Origin: Microtetraspora malaysiensis
GTDB lineage: Bacteria; Actinomycetota; Actinomycetes; Streptosporangiales; Streptosporangiaceae
Length of the DNA: 64,000 nt
Assembly (NCBI RefSeq): GCF_001528665.1
Contig: NZ_BBYJ01000005.1
Location: 434,001-498,000 of the forward strand
Direction of reading: 5' to 3'
Below, piece by piece: positions 35,117 through 43,608 of the stretch. The notes under the pieces are model-generated. The model ran no database searches and had not been told where the DNA came from. It saw only the letters and a program-made list of their open reading frames with translations. Each line of letters begins with the position of its first letter. Within the stretch, counting starts at the first letter, position 1. A program made the translations under genes and the position numbers.

Positions 35117-35641
35117 CTAAGCTCTGACAACCCTGGTGGCGCAGAGCCGGTCGTAGGGGGGCCGGCCCGAGCCCAGGAACAGGGTGAGCCCATACAGGCC
35201 GAGCAGCCCGTAGGTGACGATGGCCAGCGTCAGGTCGCGCGGGCCGAACTCGCCCTTCGGCCACGCGAGCTGATTCCAGACCATGGTGTGGGCCACCTCC
35301 CACGGCAGGAGCACCCTGAGCGCCGTCCGGGCGAGCGCCACCGACCTGCTCGGACGCGCGCCCGAGAGGGTCTCCACCTTGAGACCGAGCAGGCGCTTGC
35401 CGGGCGTCGCCTGCCGCGCGGACCATTCCCGCGAGGCCAGCCAGACCGTACCGGGGACGGAGAGGATCGCCGCCGCGACCACCTGGGCGAGAATCCTGCT
35501 CCCGAGGCCGTCGATGGCAGGGATCAGCTTGATCCCCGCGAAGTAGAGCGGGACATAGACCGCCGCCACCACGCCCGCGTAGGCCATGATCAGGCCGTAG
35601 TCGATCACTGTGGCCGCTACTCTGCGCAAGGCCGCGGCCAT
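35117..35641 (-). CDS. RDD-family membrane protein
   Basis: 174 residues with the RDD fold: RRVAATVIDYGLIMAYAGVV (Arg and Asp of RDD), SARQATPGKRLLGLKVETLS (conserved TPGK motif) and two further helices. Function is unknown for most RDD proteins; a few move ions. ATG 35641 has GGAG six bases upstream; GTG 35713 and ATG 35692 are longer alternatives. Confidence 0.85.
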   Translation of the reverse strand: MAAALRRVAATVIDYGLIMAYAGVVAAVYVPLYFAGIKLIPAIDGLGSRILAQVVAAAILSVPGTVWLASREWSARQATPGKRLLGLKVETLSGARPSRSVALARTALRVLLPWEVAHTMVWNQLAWPKGEFGPRDLTLAIVTYGLLGLYGLTLFLGSGRPPYDRLCATRVVRA

Positions 35642-35951
35642 GCTCGTCTCCAGGGTCCGGGGGGTCGTTGGAGACACCGTATCCGGTGCCATCGACTGTG
35701 CAGCCTGCGGCACCGATCATCGAGATCGGTCCCGCAGGTCAGCCGGCGGCGGGTCAGGCCGCTCGCCAACCGTCCCCCATCGGCTGGGCAGCGCGGGCGC
35801 GGGGCCTCCTCCATGTGGACCGCCTCGTGTTCGGTCGGCCGGGCACGAGGCGGCGGGGGCCTGCGTCGAGCGCATGTAGATCTCAAACCACCCACCATCG
35901 GAACGAAAGTCCCGGTACGCGACCGCTCCCGTAACGTGTAGCCATCTCGTA

Positions 35952-35969
35952 TTGCACCGACTGATGCAA
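35952..35969. promoter_or_regulatory. TetR operator, site 1
   Basis: TTGCACCGACTGATGCAA, an imperfect palindrome 18 bp before the TetR start. A second copy precedes the next gene at 36607-36624. Confidence 0.6.
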
Positions 35970-35987
35970 AACCGGTAACGTGCTCGT

Positions 35988-36581
35988 ATGGCGAGGCCGA
36001 GATCATTCGATGAGGACCGGGTCCTGGACACTGCGATGCGCACGTTCTGGGCGAACGGTTATGAGTCGACCTCGACCAGGGACCTGTGCGAGGCGCTCGG
36101 CCTGGACCGCAGCAGCGTGTACAACGCCTTCACCAACAAGCGCGAGCTGTTCAAACGCGCGTTGACCCGCTACATGGACGCCACCACTGCCGACCAGCTG
36201 CGGATCCTTGACAATCACGAGCTGCCGGCGATCGAGCGGATCCGTGCGCTGTTCGCCAAGATCCTCCAGACGGAGGCGGAGAACCGGCGCGACGGCTACG
36301 GCCTCGGCTGCCTGACTGTCAACACCACGATGGAGCTCGCCGGCCGCGACCCGGAGATCGCCCTGATGCTTGATCGCAACACCGAGCAGCGAGTCGTCAA
36401 CCTGAGCGCCGTCATCGAGAGCGGGCAGGTCGGCGGTGACATCGGCTCCACCCGCGATCCCGCCGAGCTCGCCAGGTTCGTCAACGCCGTGATCGCCGGG
36501 ATCCGGGTGGCCGCTCAGGGCGGCGCCGACGACGCCACCATCGAGGCCATCGCGGCTACGGCCATGGACGCCCTGGCCTGA
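35988..36581 (+). CDS. TetR-family transcriptional regulator
   Basis: 197 residues: MARPRSFDEDRVLDTAMRTF, STRDLCEALGLDRSSVYNAF; C-terminal domain TEAENRRDGYGLGCLTVNTT is typical of the NemR/AcrR-like group, which often sense electrophiles through cysteines. It is followed after 54 bp by an MFS gene carrying the same operator. Confidence 0.92.
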   Translation: MARPRSFDEDRVLDTAMRTFWANGYESTSTRDLCEALGLDRSSVYNAFTNKRELFKRALTRYMDATTADQLRILDNHELPAIERIRALFAKILQTEAENRRDGYGLGCLTVNTTMELAGRDPEIALMLDRNTEQRVVNLSAVIESGQVGGDIGSTRDPAELARFVNAVIAGIRVAAQGGADDATIEAIAATAMDALA

Positions 36582-36606
36582 CCTCTGCTTTTTTCATGCC
36601 CAAGTT

Positions 36607-36624
36607 CTACACCGATTGATGCAA
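36607..36624. promoter_or_regulatory. TetR operator, site 2
   Basis: CTACACCGATTGATGCAA shares CACCGAYTGATGCAA with site 1 and lies 11 bp before the MFS start, so the exporter has its own repressible promoter. Confidence 0.55.
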
Positions 36625-36635
36625 AAAGGAATCCC

Positions 36636-37832
36636 TTGCCCAGAGCCGTCTACGTCCTGGCCATAGGCATCTTCGCCATGGTGACCAGCGAGTTCGCCGT
36701 CGGAGGCCTGATGCCCGAGATGGCAGGCGGACTCGGCGTGACCATCTCCCAAATCGGCTATCTGATCACCGCCTTCGCGGTGGCCATGTCGGCGGGCGGG
36801 CCGCTGATGACCGTCGCGCTGGTACGGATACGCCCGAAACCCGCGCTCATGCTGCTGTTTGCAATCTTTCTGGTAGGCAACGTGCTCGCGGCTGTCGCGC
36901 CCTCCTACTCGATCATGATGGCCGCTCGCGTCATCACCGGCGTCGCCTCCCAGGCGTTCTTCGGGGTCGCCATCTCGGTGGCGGTCCAGCTGAGCCGCCC
37001 AGAGGTACGCGGCCGCGCCCTCGCCATCGTCTTGAACGGATTGATGCTCGGCACCTTGCTCGGGCTGCCACTGTCCACACTGATCGGCGGGCAGCTCGGC
37101 TGGCGCGCCGCCTTCTGGGCCGTCGGCGCCCTGACCGTCATCGCCGCACTCGCCACGATGACGGGCGTTCCCAGGCTCGGGCCTGCTGACGGCGGCAACA
37201 GCAACTTCAGGCAGGAGATGGCGGTTTTCAGGAACGGCCGGCTGTGGCTGGCGCTGTCGACCAGCACCCTCATCATCGGCGCGACCTTCGCCGCCTTCAG
37301 CTATCTCAGTCCAATCCTCACCCAGGTCACCGGGTTCACCTCGGGGGCCGTTCCCCTCCTGCTCGTCGCGTACGGCGCGGCCACCGTGATCGGGAACTAC
37401 ATTGTTGGACGCCTGGCCGACAAGCACACCACCAGCGTCCTGTTGTCCGGGCTGATCCTCAACACGATCTTCCTGGCCGGGTTCGCAGTATTCGCCCACC
37501 TCAGCGTCCCCGCGGTGATCGCCATGCTGGGCGTCGGGCTGGTTGGAGTGACCATGAACCCGGCGATGGCCGTACGCGTCCAGCGCGTCGGCAACCCGGG
37601 GCCGCTGGTCAACACCGTCCACGCCTCCTTCATCACCCTCGGGGTGATCATCGGTTCCTCGGTCGGCGCGCTGGTCATCGACGGCTTCGGGCTGCGATCT
37701 CCCCTCTGGCTGGGCGTCGGGCTGGCCGTACTCGGGATGGTGTCCCTCCTGCCCGAGCTTGGCCGTACCAGGGCGCAGTCATCGACGGAGAGCCTCGCTC
37801 AGGAGCGCGTCGAAGCCGCCACCACCCACTGA
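36636..37832 (+). CDS. MFS transporter, DHA1 family (AraJ/Cmx-like)
   Basis: 398 residues. Helix 1 VYVLAIGIFAMVTSEFAVGG and helix 2 end GGPLMTVALVRIRPKPALML (degenerate motif A), motif C region LNGLMLGTLLGLPLSTLIGG. TTG at 36636 is supported by AAGGA six bases upstream and by homologous starts. Co-regulated with the TetR gene. Confidence 0.9.
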   Translation: MPRAVYVLAIGIFAMVTSEFAVGGLMPEMAGGLGVTISQIGYLITAFAVAMSAGGPLMTVALVRIRPKPALMLLFAIFLVGNVLAAVAPSYSIMMAARVITGVASQAFFGVAISVAVQLSRPEVRGRALAIVLNGLMLGTLLGLPLSTLIGGQLGWRAAFWAVGALTVIAALATMTGVPRLGPADGGNSNFRQEMAVFRNGRLWLALSTSTLIIGATFAAFSYLSPILTQVTGFTSGAVPLLLVAYGAATVIGNYIVGRLADKHTTSVLLSGLILNTIFLAGFAVFAHLSVPAVIAMLGVGLVGVTMNPAMAVRVQRVGNPGPLVNTVHASFITLGVIIGSSVGALVIDGFGLRSPLWLGVGLAVLGMVSLLPELGRTRAQSSTESLAQERVEAATTH

Positions 37833-38007
37833 CGCGCCGCACAAACCGAATCCACCACCCACCGACGCGATGCATGGGCCGAACCGCGCAGCGGGCGACC
37901 CGTCCGCACGAGAGCCCGCCCGCGTCCGCACCCAGGGCGGCCACCGCGGTTGTGCCGTGCCGCCTCGCGAAGCCGTGGCGAGCTGCTGGTGCTCTCGCGT
38001 TCGGCGG

Positions 38008-39180
38008 TCAGGATGGCTGAACTTCATCGAAAAGGGCGAGGGCTTCGGTGGGGTCCGGGCTCACGAGGCGTTCCAGGCCCGCCATCGTGATCTTCGTCCA
38101 CCTGCCGGCCCGTGCCCACATCCGTTCCTCGAAGGCGCGGACGGCCTCGTCGAGATCGTCGGGGCCGGGGGCGGCGGCGACGGACTCGGCGAGTTCGGCG
38201 CCTTCCAGCATCGCGAGGTTCGCGCCCACCCCCAATGGGGGCATCAGGTGGGCGGCGTCGCCCAGCAGCGTCACCCCGGGGACGTGGGCCCAGGTGTGGG
38301 ACACGGGCAGGACGTAGAGGGGGCGGTGGACGAAAGCGGTGCTGTGGCGGAGAAGGTCGAGGACGGGAGCGGCCCAGCCGGCGAACAGCGCCAGCACGCT
38401 TGATCGCACGGCCTCGACGTCGGCCAGGTCCAGGCCCGCGTCCAGGCCCGCGCCCCGGTTCAGGCCCGTATGCCGGTCCGGGTTCGTGTGCCAGTCCAGC
38501 GGCGCGCGGAACTGGGCGTACACCTTGACGTGGCCGCCGCTGTTGCGCTGAGCGACGAGGGCGCGGTTCACGCCGTACACAGCCATGGAACCGTCACCGA
38601 TCAGCCGGGCGAGGTCGGGGTGGCGGGTGTCGACGTCGTCCAGGGAGGTCTCGACCAAGGTGATGCCGGTGTAGTGCGGCGTCGCGGACGAGACTGCCGG
38701 GCGGACCCGGGACCAGGCGCCGTCCGCGCCGACCACGAGGTCGAACGTCTCCTGTCGCCCGTCCGCGAAACGGACCAGCACGCCATCCCGGGTCCCCGGC
38801 ACCACCTCCGTCACGCCCCGCCCCCACTGAACGTCCAGGGGGCCGAGCAGCAGGTCACGGAGTTGCCCGCGGTCGATCTCGGGATTGGCCCGGTCATCCG
38901 GACGGGGTTGCCAGTCGCGCAAGACGGTCCCGTCCGTGTCCAGGATGCGCATGGCCTGCCCCTCGGGACGGGACAGCGCCTGGAACTCCGCCAGCAGCCC
39001 CGCCTTGACCAGCGCGAGCTGGCCCATCTTTTCGTGCAGGTCCAGCGTGCCGCCCGGGGGCCGGGCGTCGGGGGCGGGATCGCGTTCGAGGACGGTGACG
39101 GGGTGATCGTGGCGGCGCAGGACGCGGGCGAAGGTAAGGCCGGCGGGGCCGCCCCCGATCACGGCGATACGATGTCTCAT
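38008..39180 (-). CDS. FAD-dependent monooxygenase, TetX-like
   Basis: 390 residues of the class A flavin monooxygenases: dinucleotide site IAVIGGGPAGLTFARVLR, ERD at the end of beta2, DG motif VVGADGAWSRVRPA and GD motif TLLGDAAHLMPPLGVGANLA. Closest in layout to TetX/anhydrotetracycline-type enzymes that hydroxylate aromatic polyketides. A short Gly/Leu/Asp repeat (LNRGAGLDAGLDLADVE) is unusual. Divergent from a TetR protein with a tetracycline-repressor-like C-terminal domain. Confidence 0.9.
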   Translation of the reverse strand: MRHRIAVIGGGPAGLTFARVLRRHDHPVTVLERDPAPDARPPGGTLDLHEKMGQLALVKAGLLAEFQALSRPEGQAMRILDTDGTVLRDWQPRPDDRANPEIDRGQLRDLLLGPLDVQWGRGVTEVVPGTRDGVLVRFADGRQETFDLVVGADGAWSRVRPAVSSATPHYTGITLVETSLDDVDTRHPDLARLIGDGSMAVYGVNRALVAQRNSGGHVKVYAQFRAPLDWHTNPDRHTGLNRGAGLDAGLDLADVEAVRSSVLALFAGWAAPVLDLLRHSTAFVHRPLYVLPVSHTWAHVPGVTLLGDAAHLMPPLGVGANLAMLEGAELAESVAAAPGPDDLDEAVRAFEERMWARAGRWTKITMAGLERLVSPDPTEALALFDEVQPS

Positions 39181-39184
39181 GTCG

Positions 39185-39213
39185 ATACACTGTATTTAGA
39201 CAATACGGCGTAT
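39185..39213. promoter_or_regulatory. Tandem TetR operators
   Basis: ATACACTGTAT (39185-39195, one mismatch) and ATACGGCGTAT (39203-39213, perfect) share ATAC-N3-GTAT; centres 18 bp apart. They fill the spacer between the monooxygenase and TetR start codons. Confidence 0.7.
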
Positions 39214-39234
39214 CGCAACAGTACGATGTAACCC

Positions 39235-39927
39235 ATGACTGTGTGGGACCGGCCGGAGCCGCCGACTCGCCCCGCCCCGCTCGACCGCGAGCGAATCGTC
39301 GCCGCCGCCATCGCGCTGGCCGACGAGGGCGGGCTGGAGGCGGTGTCATTGCGCAAGGTCGCCGCCCGGCTGGACGCCGGCCCGATGCGGCTGTACGGAT
39401 ACATCTCCACCAAGGAAGAGCTGTTCGACCTCATGGTGGACGAGGTCCACGCCGAGCTCCTTCCCGAGGAGCAGCCCGGCGGCTGGCGGGAGGCGCTGCG
39501 CGGCCACGCCCACCGCACCAGGCAGGCCGCCCTCCGTCACGAATGGCTCGCCGACCTGCTCGGCGGCCGTCCGAGCCTGGGCCCGAACGCCCTCGCCGTG
39601 GGAGAGGGCACGCTGGCCGCCCTCGACGGCCTCGCCGACCTCGACACCGTCATGCGCGCCGTGGAGACCGTCAGCGCCTACATCACTGGCGCGATCAGGC
39701 GCGAGATCGCGAATCTGCGGGCCGAGCGCGCCACGGGCCTGTCCAAGCGCGACTGGCAGCGCGCCCACGGCCCGCATGTGAGCAGGATGCTGGCCACGGG
39801 CCGCTTCCCCGCGCTGGCCAAGGCCGTGCACGACGGCAAGGAGGTGGACGCCGAGACGTCCTTCACGACCGGCCTGGACTGGATCCTCGACGCCGTCGCC
39901 GCCAAACTCGCCCAGCCGCCGGCCTGA
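39235..39927 (+). CDS. TetR-family regulator with tetracycline-repressor-like C-terminal domain
   Basis: 230 residues: LDRERIVAAAIALADEGG, LRKVAARLDAGPMRLYGYIS, followed by the TetR_C-type helices (DLMVDEVHAELL, ETVSAYITGAIRREIA). This C-terminal class includes repressors of tetracycline and polyketide resistance. Controls the divergent TetX-like gene, by context. Confidence 0.92.
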   Translation: MTVWDRPEPPTRPAPLDRERIVAAAIALADEGGLEAVSLRKVAARLDAGPMRLYGYISTKEELFDLMVDEVHAELLPEEQPGGWREALRGHAHRTRQAALRHEWLADLLGGRPSLGPNALAVGEGTLAALDGLADLDTVMRAVETVSAYITGAIRREIANLRAERATGLSKRDWQRAHGPHVSRMLATGRFPALAKAVHDGKEVDAETSFTTGLDWILDAVAAKLAQPPA

Positions 39928-40052
39928 CGCTCAGGATTCCCAGGTCACATCCCGGCGCCGAGCGACCCCGCCAGACTGCGCACCTACCGGCTCGACTGGT
40001 TCAACGGCAAGCTTTGACGCCGGACGACCGCGCTGCGCCTTCGACGCGCCCG

Positions 40053-40277
40053 GCAGCTGCAGGAACGGTCGCACCGTGGCGTACTTCTCGGTCAGCGCAG
40101 CACGCGTGCGGCACCATCGTGCGCTCGGCGAGCAACTGTCCGGGATCCTCCGGCAGGTGAAGGTCGACCTTCTTCTTACGGCCGTCCAGCAGCTGGGGCA
40201 ACTGCTTCATCGCCGCCGGTGCCCGCGCGCCCGCGCTGTTGGAGCCGAACTCGATCACGCTGGTCAGCGTCTTGAGG
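40053..40277 (-). pseudogene. Tn3-family transposase remnant, rearranged
   Basis: The minus strand encodes LKTLTSVIEFGSNSAGAR and MKQLPQLLDGRKKKVDLHLP, then in another frame ALTEKYATVRPFLQL. In the transposase at 45183-47204 the equivalent of TVRPFL comes before the equivalent of AGAR..LPQLL; here the order is reversed. So this is a scrambled fragment, not just a truncated one. Confidence 0.55.
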
Positions 40278-40625
40278 CGGCGTCTCGACGGTGCTGGCGG
40301 TCGCGGTGTCGGGTGTTCGACGTTGGGCGTTGAGTACGGAGTCGAGCAGGCCGGGGAACAGGGTGTCGAGATCGTTCCGGCGCAGCCGTACCAGCCGGGA
40401 TCGACCCTGCACAGTCGTCCACGTCACGCCGGCCTCGCGCAGCACCCGGTAGTGGTGCGACAACGTCGTCTGATGCACGTCGATTTCGGCGCCGATCGCG
40501 TTGCAGAAGTCCTCACCCATCTGGTCGAGCCGCCGGACGAGGTCCAGCCGCACCGGATCAGCCAGAGCGCGCAGCACCTCCACCAGCCGGATGGCCTCGG
40601 CCGCCGGTTGTGACACCTCACGCAT
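40176..40625 (-). CDS. ArsR-family regulator with a C-terminus replaced by transposon sequence
   Basis: 149 residues. The repressor core is intact: VLRALADPVRLDLVRRLDQM, HQTTLSHHYRVLREAGVTWT, wing VQGRSRLVRLRRND. After ~LNAQRRTPD the frame runs into the Tn3 remnant, adding a Gln/Arg-rich tail that is a frame-shadow of the transposase. It likely still works, because the HTH and dimer helices are complete. A 12-bp operator lies upstream. Confidence 0.85.
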   Translation of the reverse strand: MREVSQPAAEAIRLVEVLRALADPVRLDLVRRLDQMGEDFCNAIGAEIDVHQTTLSHHYRVLREAGVTWTTVQGRSRLVRLRRNDLDTLFPGLLDSVLNAQRRTPDTATASTVETPPQDADQRDRVRLQQRGRAGTGGDEAVAPAAGRP

Positions 40626-40661
40626 CGCCGCCCCCTGTGTTCCGCACACCCGCCACGCTAT

Positions 40662-40697
40662 CAATATATGGATACATGGACAAGCATCCATATATTG
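40662..40697. promoter_or_regulatory. ArsR operator between arsR and MFS
   Basis: CAATATATGGAT (40662-40673) and ATCCATATATTG (40686-40697), perfect 12-bp arms with a 12-bp spacer, in an A/T-rich pocket. Confidence 0.78.
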
Positions 40698-40751
40698 CCT
40701 AGGGTTCCCCTCGGTACTTCTGAGGCCCCTCTGGAAAGGTGGCACCACCCG

Positions 40752-41951
40752 GTGTTGAAACGACTTCTTCCGCTGGCCCTGGCGACCTTCGCCGTCGGCA
40801 CCGACAGCTACGTCATCGCGGGCCTGCTCCCGGCCATCGCCACCGACCTGCGGGTCTCCACTCCCGCCGCCGGGCAGTTGGTGACGGTGTTCGCCCTGGT
40901 GATGGCCCTGTCGGCGCCCGCCATGGGCGCGCTCACCAGTGGACTGGACAGGCGGACCGCGCTGCTGATCGCGTTGTGTATCTTCGTGGTCGGCAACGCT
41001 GTCACCGCCCTGGGCGCCAGTTACGAGTTGGTGATGATCGCCCGCATCGTCACCGCGGTCGGGGCCGGAATGATCAACTCCACCGCCTCCAGCACTGCGG
41101 GGGCCATCGCACCCCCGAAACGCCGAGGCAGGGCCCTGGCCTTCGTGATGGGCGGTCTCACGTCGGCGACGGCGTTGGGTCTTCCTCTCGGCACGCTGAT
41201 CGGCCGTACCGACTGGCACATCACCCTGTGGGCCGTCGCCGGGATCGGCCTCGTCGCGGCCCTCGGGATCGCCGCCGGCCTGCCCAAGGTGACGCTCCCC
41301 GCCGCCTCACTGGGCGACCGGCTGCGCCCGCTCAAGCAGGGCCGGGTCCTCGCGCTGCTGGCCGTCACCACGCTGGTCTTCCTCGGCGCCTACACCCTCT
41401 ACACCTACATCGGCCCGGCCCTGCAGGATGCGACCGGCGGCTCCGAATCGCTGCTCGCCGTCATCCTGCTGGCCTGGGGTATCGGCGTCCTGGCCGGAAA
41501 CATCATCGCCGGACGGCTGGTCGACCGGCACGACCCCGCGCACGTGTTGACCGGTCCCCTCACCATCGCCGCCGTCGCCCTTGCCCTCACTTCGGTGGCG
41601 ACCGCCACGCTCGTGTCCACCCTGGCATGGGCCGCGATCTGGGGCGCGGCCCTGGGTGTCGTCGTCGTGCCCCAACAGCACCGGCTCATCGCCCTCAACC
41701 CGGCCGCGGCACCGGTTCTGCTCGGACTCAACTCCTCGGCCATCTACGTCGGGATAGCTCTTGGTGGCGGCCTGGGTGGACTGGCGCAGGAGTGGTTCGC
41801 CATCGTGCCCGCCGCGTTGGGGCTGCCCGCCGCCGGTGTCACGATCCTGGCCCTGCTCTACCACCTGGCCACCGCACACCGCCGTTCGCCCGCAGCGCCT
41901 GTGCCGGCCCCCTCCACCCCGGAGAAGGCCGGGCGGGGCGTCAGGCCGTAG
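40752..41951 (+). CDS. MFS transporter, DHA1 (Cmx/CmlA-like) family
   Basis: 399 residues: LPLALATFAVGTDSYVIAGL, ALTSGLDRRTALLIALCIFV (motif A), FVMGGLTSATALGLPLGTLI (motif C). Start GTG 40752 (TTG 40755 alternative) gives the family N-terminus; the in-frame ATG at 40668 lies inside the operator. Divergent from and presumably repressed by the ArsR protein. Its last 11 bases overlap the converging coiled-coil gene. Confidence 0.9.
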   Translation: MLKRLLPLALATFAVGTDSYVIAGLLPAIATDLRVSTPAAGQLVTVFALVMALSAPAMGALTSGLDRRTALLIALCIFVVGNAVTALGASYELVMIARIVTAVGAGMINSTASSTAGAIAPPKRRGRALAFVMGGLTSATALGLPLGTLIGRTDWHITLWAVAGIGLVAALGIAAGLPKVTLPAASLGDRLRPLKQGRVLALLAVTTLVFLGAYTLYTYIGPALQDATGGSESLLAVILLAWGIGVLAGNIIAGRLVDRHDPAHVLTGPLTIAAVALALTSVATATLVSTLAWAAIWGAALGVVVVPQQHRLIALNPAAAPVLLGLNSSAIYVGIALGGGLGGLAQEWFAIVPAALGLPAAGVTILALLYHLATAHRRSPAAPVPAPSTPEKAGRGVRP

Positions 41952-43116
41952 GCCGGGGGGCCTGTCCGGTGTCGCCCGTGGACGCCTCGTCGTGGCGGTT
42001 CGCCCGGAACTCGGCCGCGACCGCGCGCTCGCGGAGCTGGGCCGCCTCCGCCCTCGCCGCGTCGAGCTGCGCCCGAAGGTCCTGCAGACGCGCCCGCTCC
42101 AGGGCCAGCTCGGCCTGGAGCCGCTCGCGCTCCGCCGCGTCCGAGCGCGCCCGCTCCGCGGCCGTGGCCAGCTCCTCGCGGGCGGCGCGGGCGTCGGCGA
42201 CGGCCTTCGTGGCCTCGGCCTGAGCCCGCGAGGTCTCCGCTACGGCGAGGGCGCGGGCCGACTCGGCGGCCTCGGCCCGGTCCCGCTCCCCGTCCGCACG
42301 GGTGATGGCCCGGTCGCGCTCCGCCTCGGCCGCCTGGGCCCGCGCGATGGCGGCGGCGGTCGCCTGCTCGGCCTCTCGATGCGCCCGGCGCGCCATCTCC
42401 GCCTCCGCTTTCGCGGTCGCGGCGTCGGTGCCGGCCTGCTCGCTCTCCTGCCGTGCCTGTACGGCGTCCGCCTGGGCCTGCTGTACCTCGGCGGTGGCGC
42501 GCTCGGTGTGCTCGGCGAGCTCGTGCAGCGCCTGCTCCCGGGCGGTCTCGGCGAGGTCGGCGCGCTTGCGGGCGTCCTCGACCGCCTGCTTGGCCATCCG
42601 TTCCGTCGTCGAGGCCTCGCGCAGCGCGGCGAGCGCCTGCTCCCTGGCGGTCTCGGCGTCGGCGAACGCCCCGTCGCGCTCCGTGTGCGCCTCCTCGGTC
42701 CGGCGGCGAGCTTCCTCGGTTTCGCGCTTCGCCTCTTCGGTCGCCTCGCGGGCCAGCCGTACCTGCTCGAACGCCTGCTCCCGCTCGGTGCGGGCGATGG
42801 CGACGCGGGTGTGCGCCTCGGCCTGTATCGCGCTCAACCGGGCCTCCACCCCGGCGGGGCTCAGCTCCTCCGCCAGGACGTGCGCGAGCGGAGCGATCGC
42901 CGCGGCCAGCCCCTTCTCCATGCGCTCGTAGAGATCCTCGGCGCGGGCGAGCGAGCCTTCGAGCCCCGGCGTCGCCCGGCGCAGCTCGCGGTCGCGCTTG
43001 GCGGCGGCCTGGCAGTCGCCCTCCGGACAGTACTCGCGGGGTCTCCCCCGCCCTGGCCGTTGCTCGATGGGCATGCCGCAGTGCTTGCACGGCGTCGCCG
43101 CCGGAGGGGTCGTCAT
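41941..43116 (-). CDS. Zinc-ribbon plus long coiled-coil protein of unknown function
   Basis: 391 residues. Residues 10-35 hold CKHC, then YCPEGDC after a basic GRGRPR loop: a probable C4 zinc ribbon. From about residue 60 to 375 the protein is almost one continuous helix rich in Ala, Glu, Arg and Gln (EATEEAKRETEEARRRTEEA and similar), a long coiled coil. No enzyme motif, no signal peptide. KfrA-like plasmid DNA-binding proteins have this HTH-or-ribbon plus coil layout, so a DNA-organising or partition-type role is possible but unproven. Its neighbours are recombinase and Tn3 fragments. Confidence 0.75.
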   Translation of the reverse strand: MTTPPAATPCKHCGMPIEQRPGRGRPREYCPEGDCQAAAKRDRELRRATPGLEGSLARAEDLYERMEKGLAAAIAPLAHVLAEELSPAGVEARLSAIQAEAHTRVAIARTEREQAFEQVRLAREATEEAKRETEEARRRTEEAHTERDGAFADAETAREQALAALREASTTERMAKQAVEDARKRADLAETAREQALHELAEHTERATAEVQQAQADAVQARQESEQAGTDAATAKAEAEMARRAHREAEQATAAAIARAQAAEAERDRAITRADGERDRAEAAESARALAVAETSRAQAEATKAVADARAAREELATAAERARSDAAERERLQAELALERARLQDLRAQLDAARAEAAQLRERAVAAEFRANRHDEASTGDTGQAPRPTA

Positions 43117-43608
43117 GGTCGCCAACTCTAGCAATTTCTGGATTTCTGGAAACTCAAAAACAGAAAAGGTGAAATCTTGCGCAGAACGATCCGTCGATCA
43201 CTTGGGAGAATGTCAATTCCCGCAAGTAATCCCGAACGGGTGCGGCCGCCCTGGCTCAGGCAGGTGTACCGGCCTCGGGGAGCAATGGAACAGTGGTTGG
43301 CGTCAAGCATTGACCGACGTCATGGACGCCGTTGACGGCGGGCGTTCCCGCCGGTTACCCGTGCTTGTCCGGTTCGGCGTCGGCGAAGGCGCGGTATCCG
43401 CCGAGATCTCGGGCTGGGCGAGGACGTCGCCGCGGTGTACGACTCGGACCGGACCCGGGGCCATCATCGGATGCTGATCCGCCGGCGTAGCGAGGTCGTG
43501 TCGGACATTCAGCAAGACCGCCGTCGTCGTCATCACCGCGAAGTCCGCCGGGCGCAAGGTCTTCGGCCTCGCCACCGCAGGCGTCCGTCTCGCTTGACCT
43601 CTTGCGCG
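43117..43608. other. Intergenic: AT-rich promoter pocket, then mobile-element sequence
   Basis: Just upstream of the coiled-coil gene, 43128-43180 is strikingly A/T-rich and holds a tandem TTTCTGGA-TTTCTGGA (43135-43150), a likely promoter/operator. 43270-43396 is one arm of a long inverted repeat (separate entry). 43397-43608 has an open minus frame (ADFAVMTTTAVLLNVRHDL) that I cannot assign. Confidence 0.5.
43270..43396. repeat. Long inverted repeat, left arm
   Basis: Inverted copy of 51530-51656: the first 114 bp are identical, and the remaining 13 bp have two mismatches. It includes the reverse complement of the last ~14 codons of the serine recombinase gene at 50690-51571 plus ~85 bp beyond its stop. 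Confidence 0.9.

Noticed and set aside
38398-38470. Short near-repeats in the TetX-like gene, considered as a CRISPR-like or minisatellite array
   Set aside because: They are a few codons of Gly/Leu/Asp-rich coding sequence with irregular spacing and no spacers.
41761-43131. 456-codon plus-strand frame opposite the coiled-coil gene
   Set aside because: Leu/Gly/Arg-rich antisense of an Ala/Glu coiled coil. The minus-strand protein has a zinc ribbon and a credible start.
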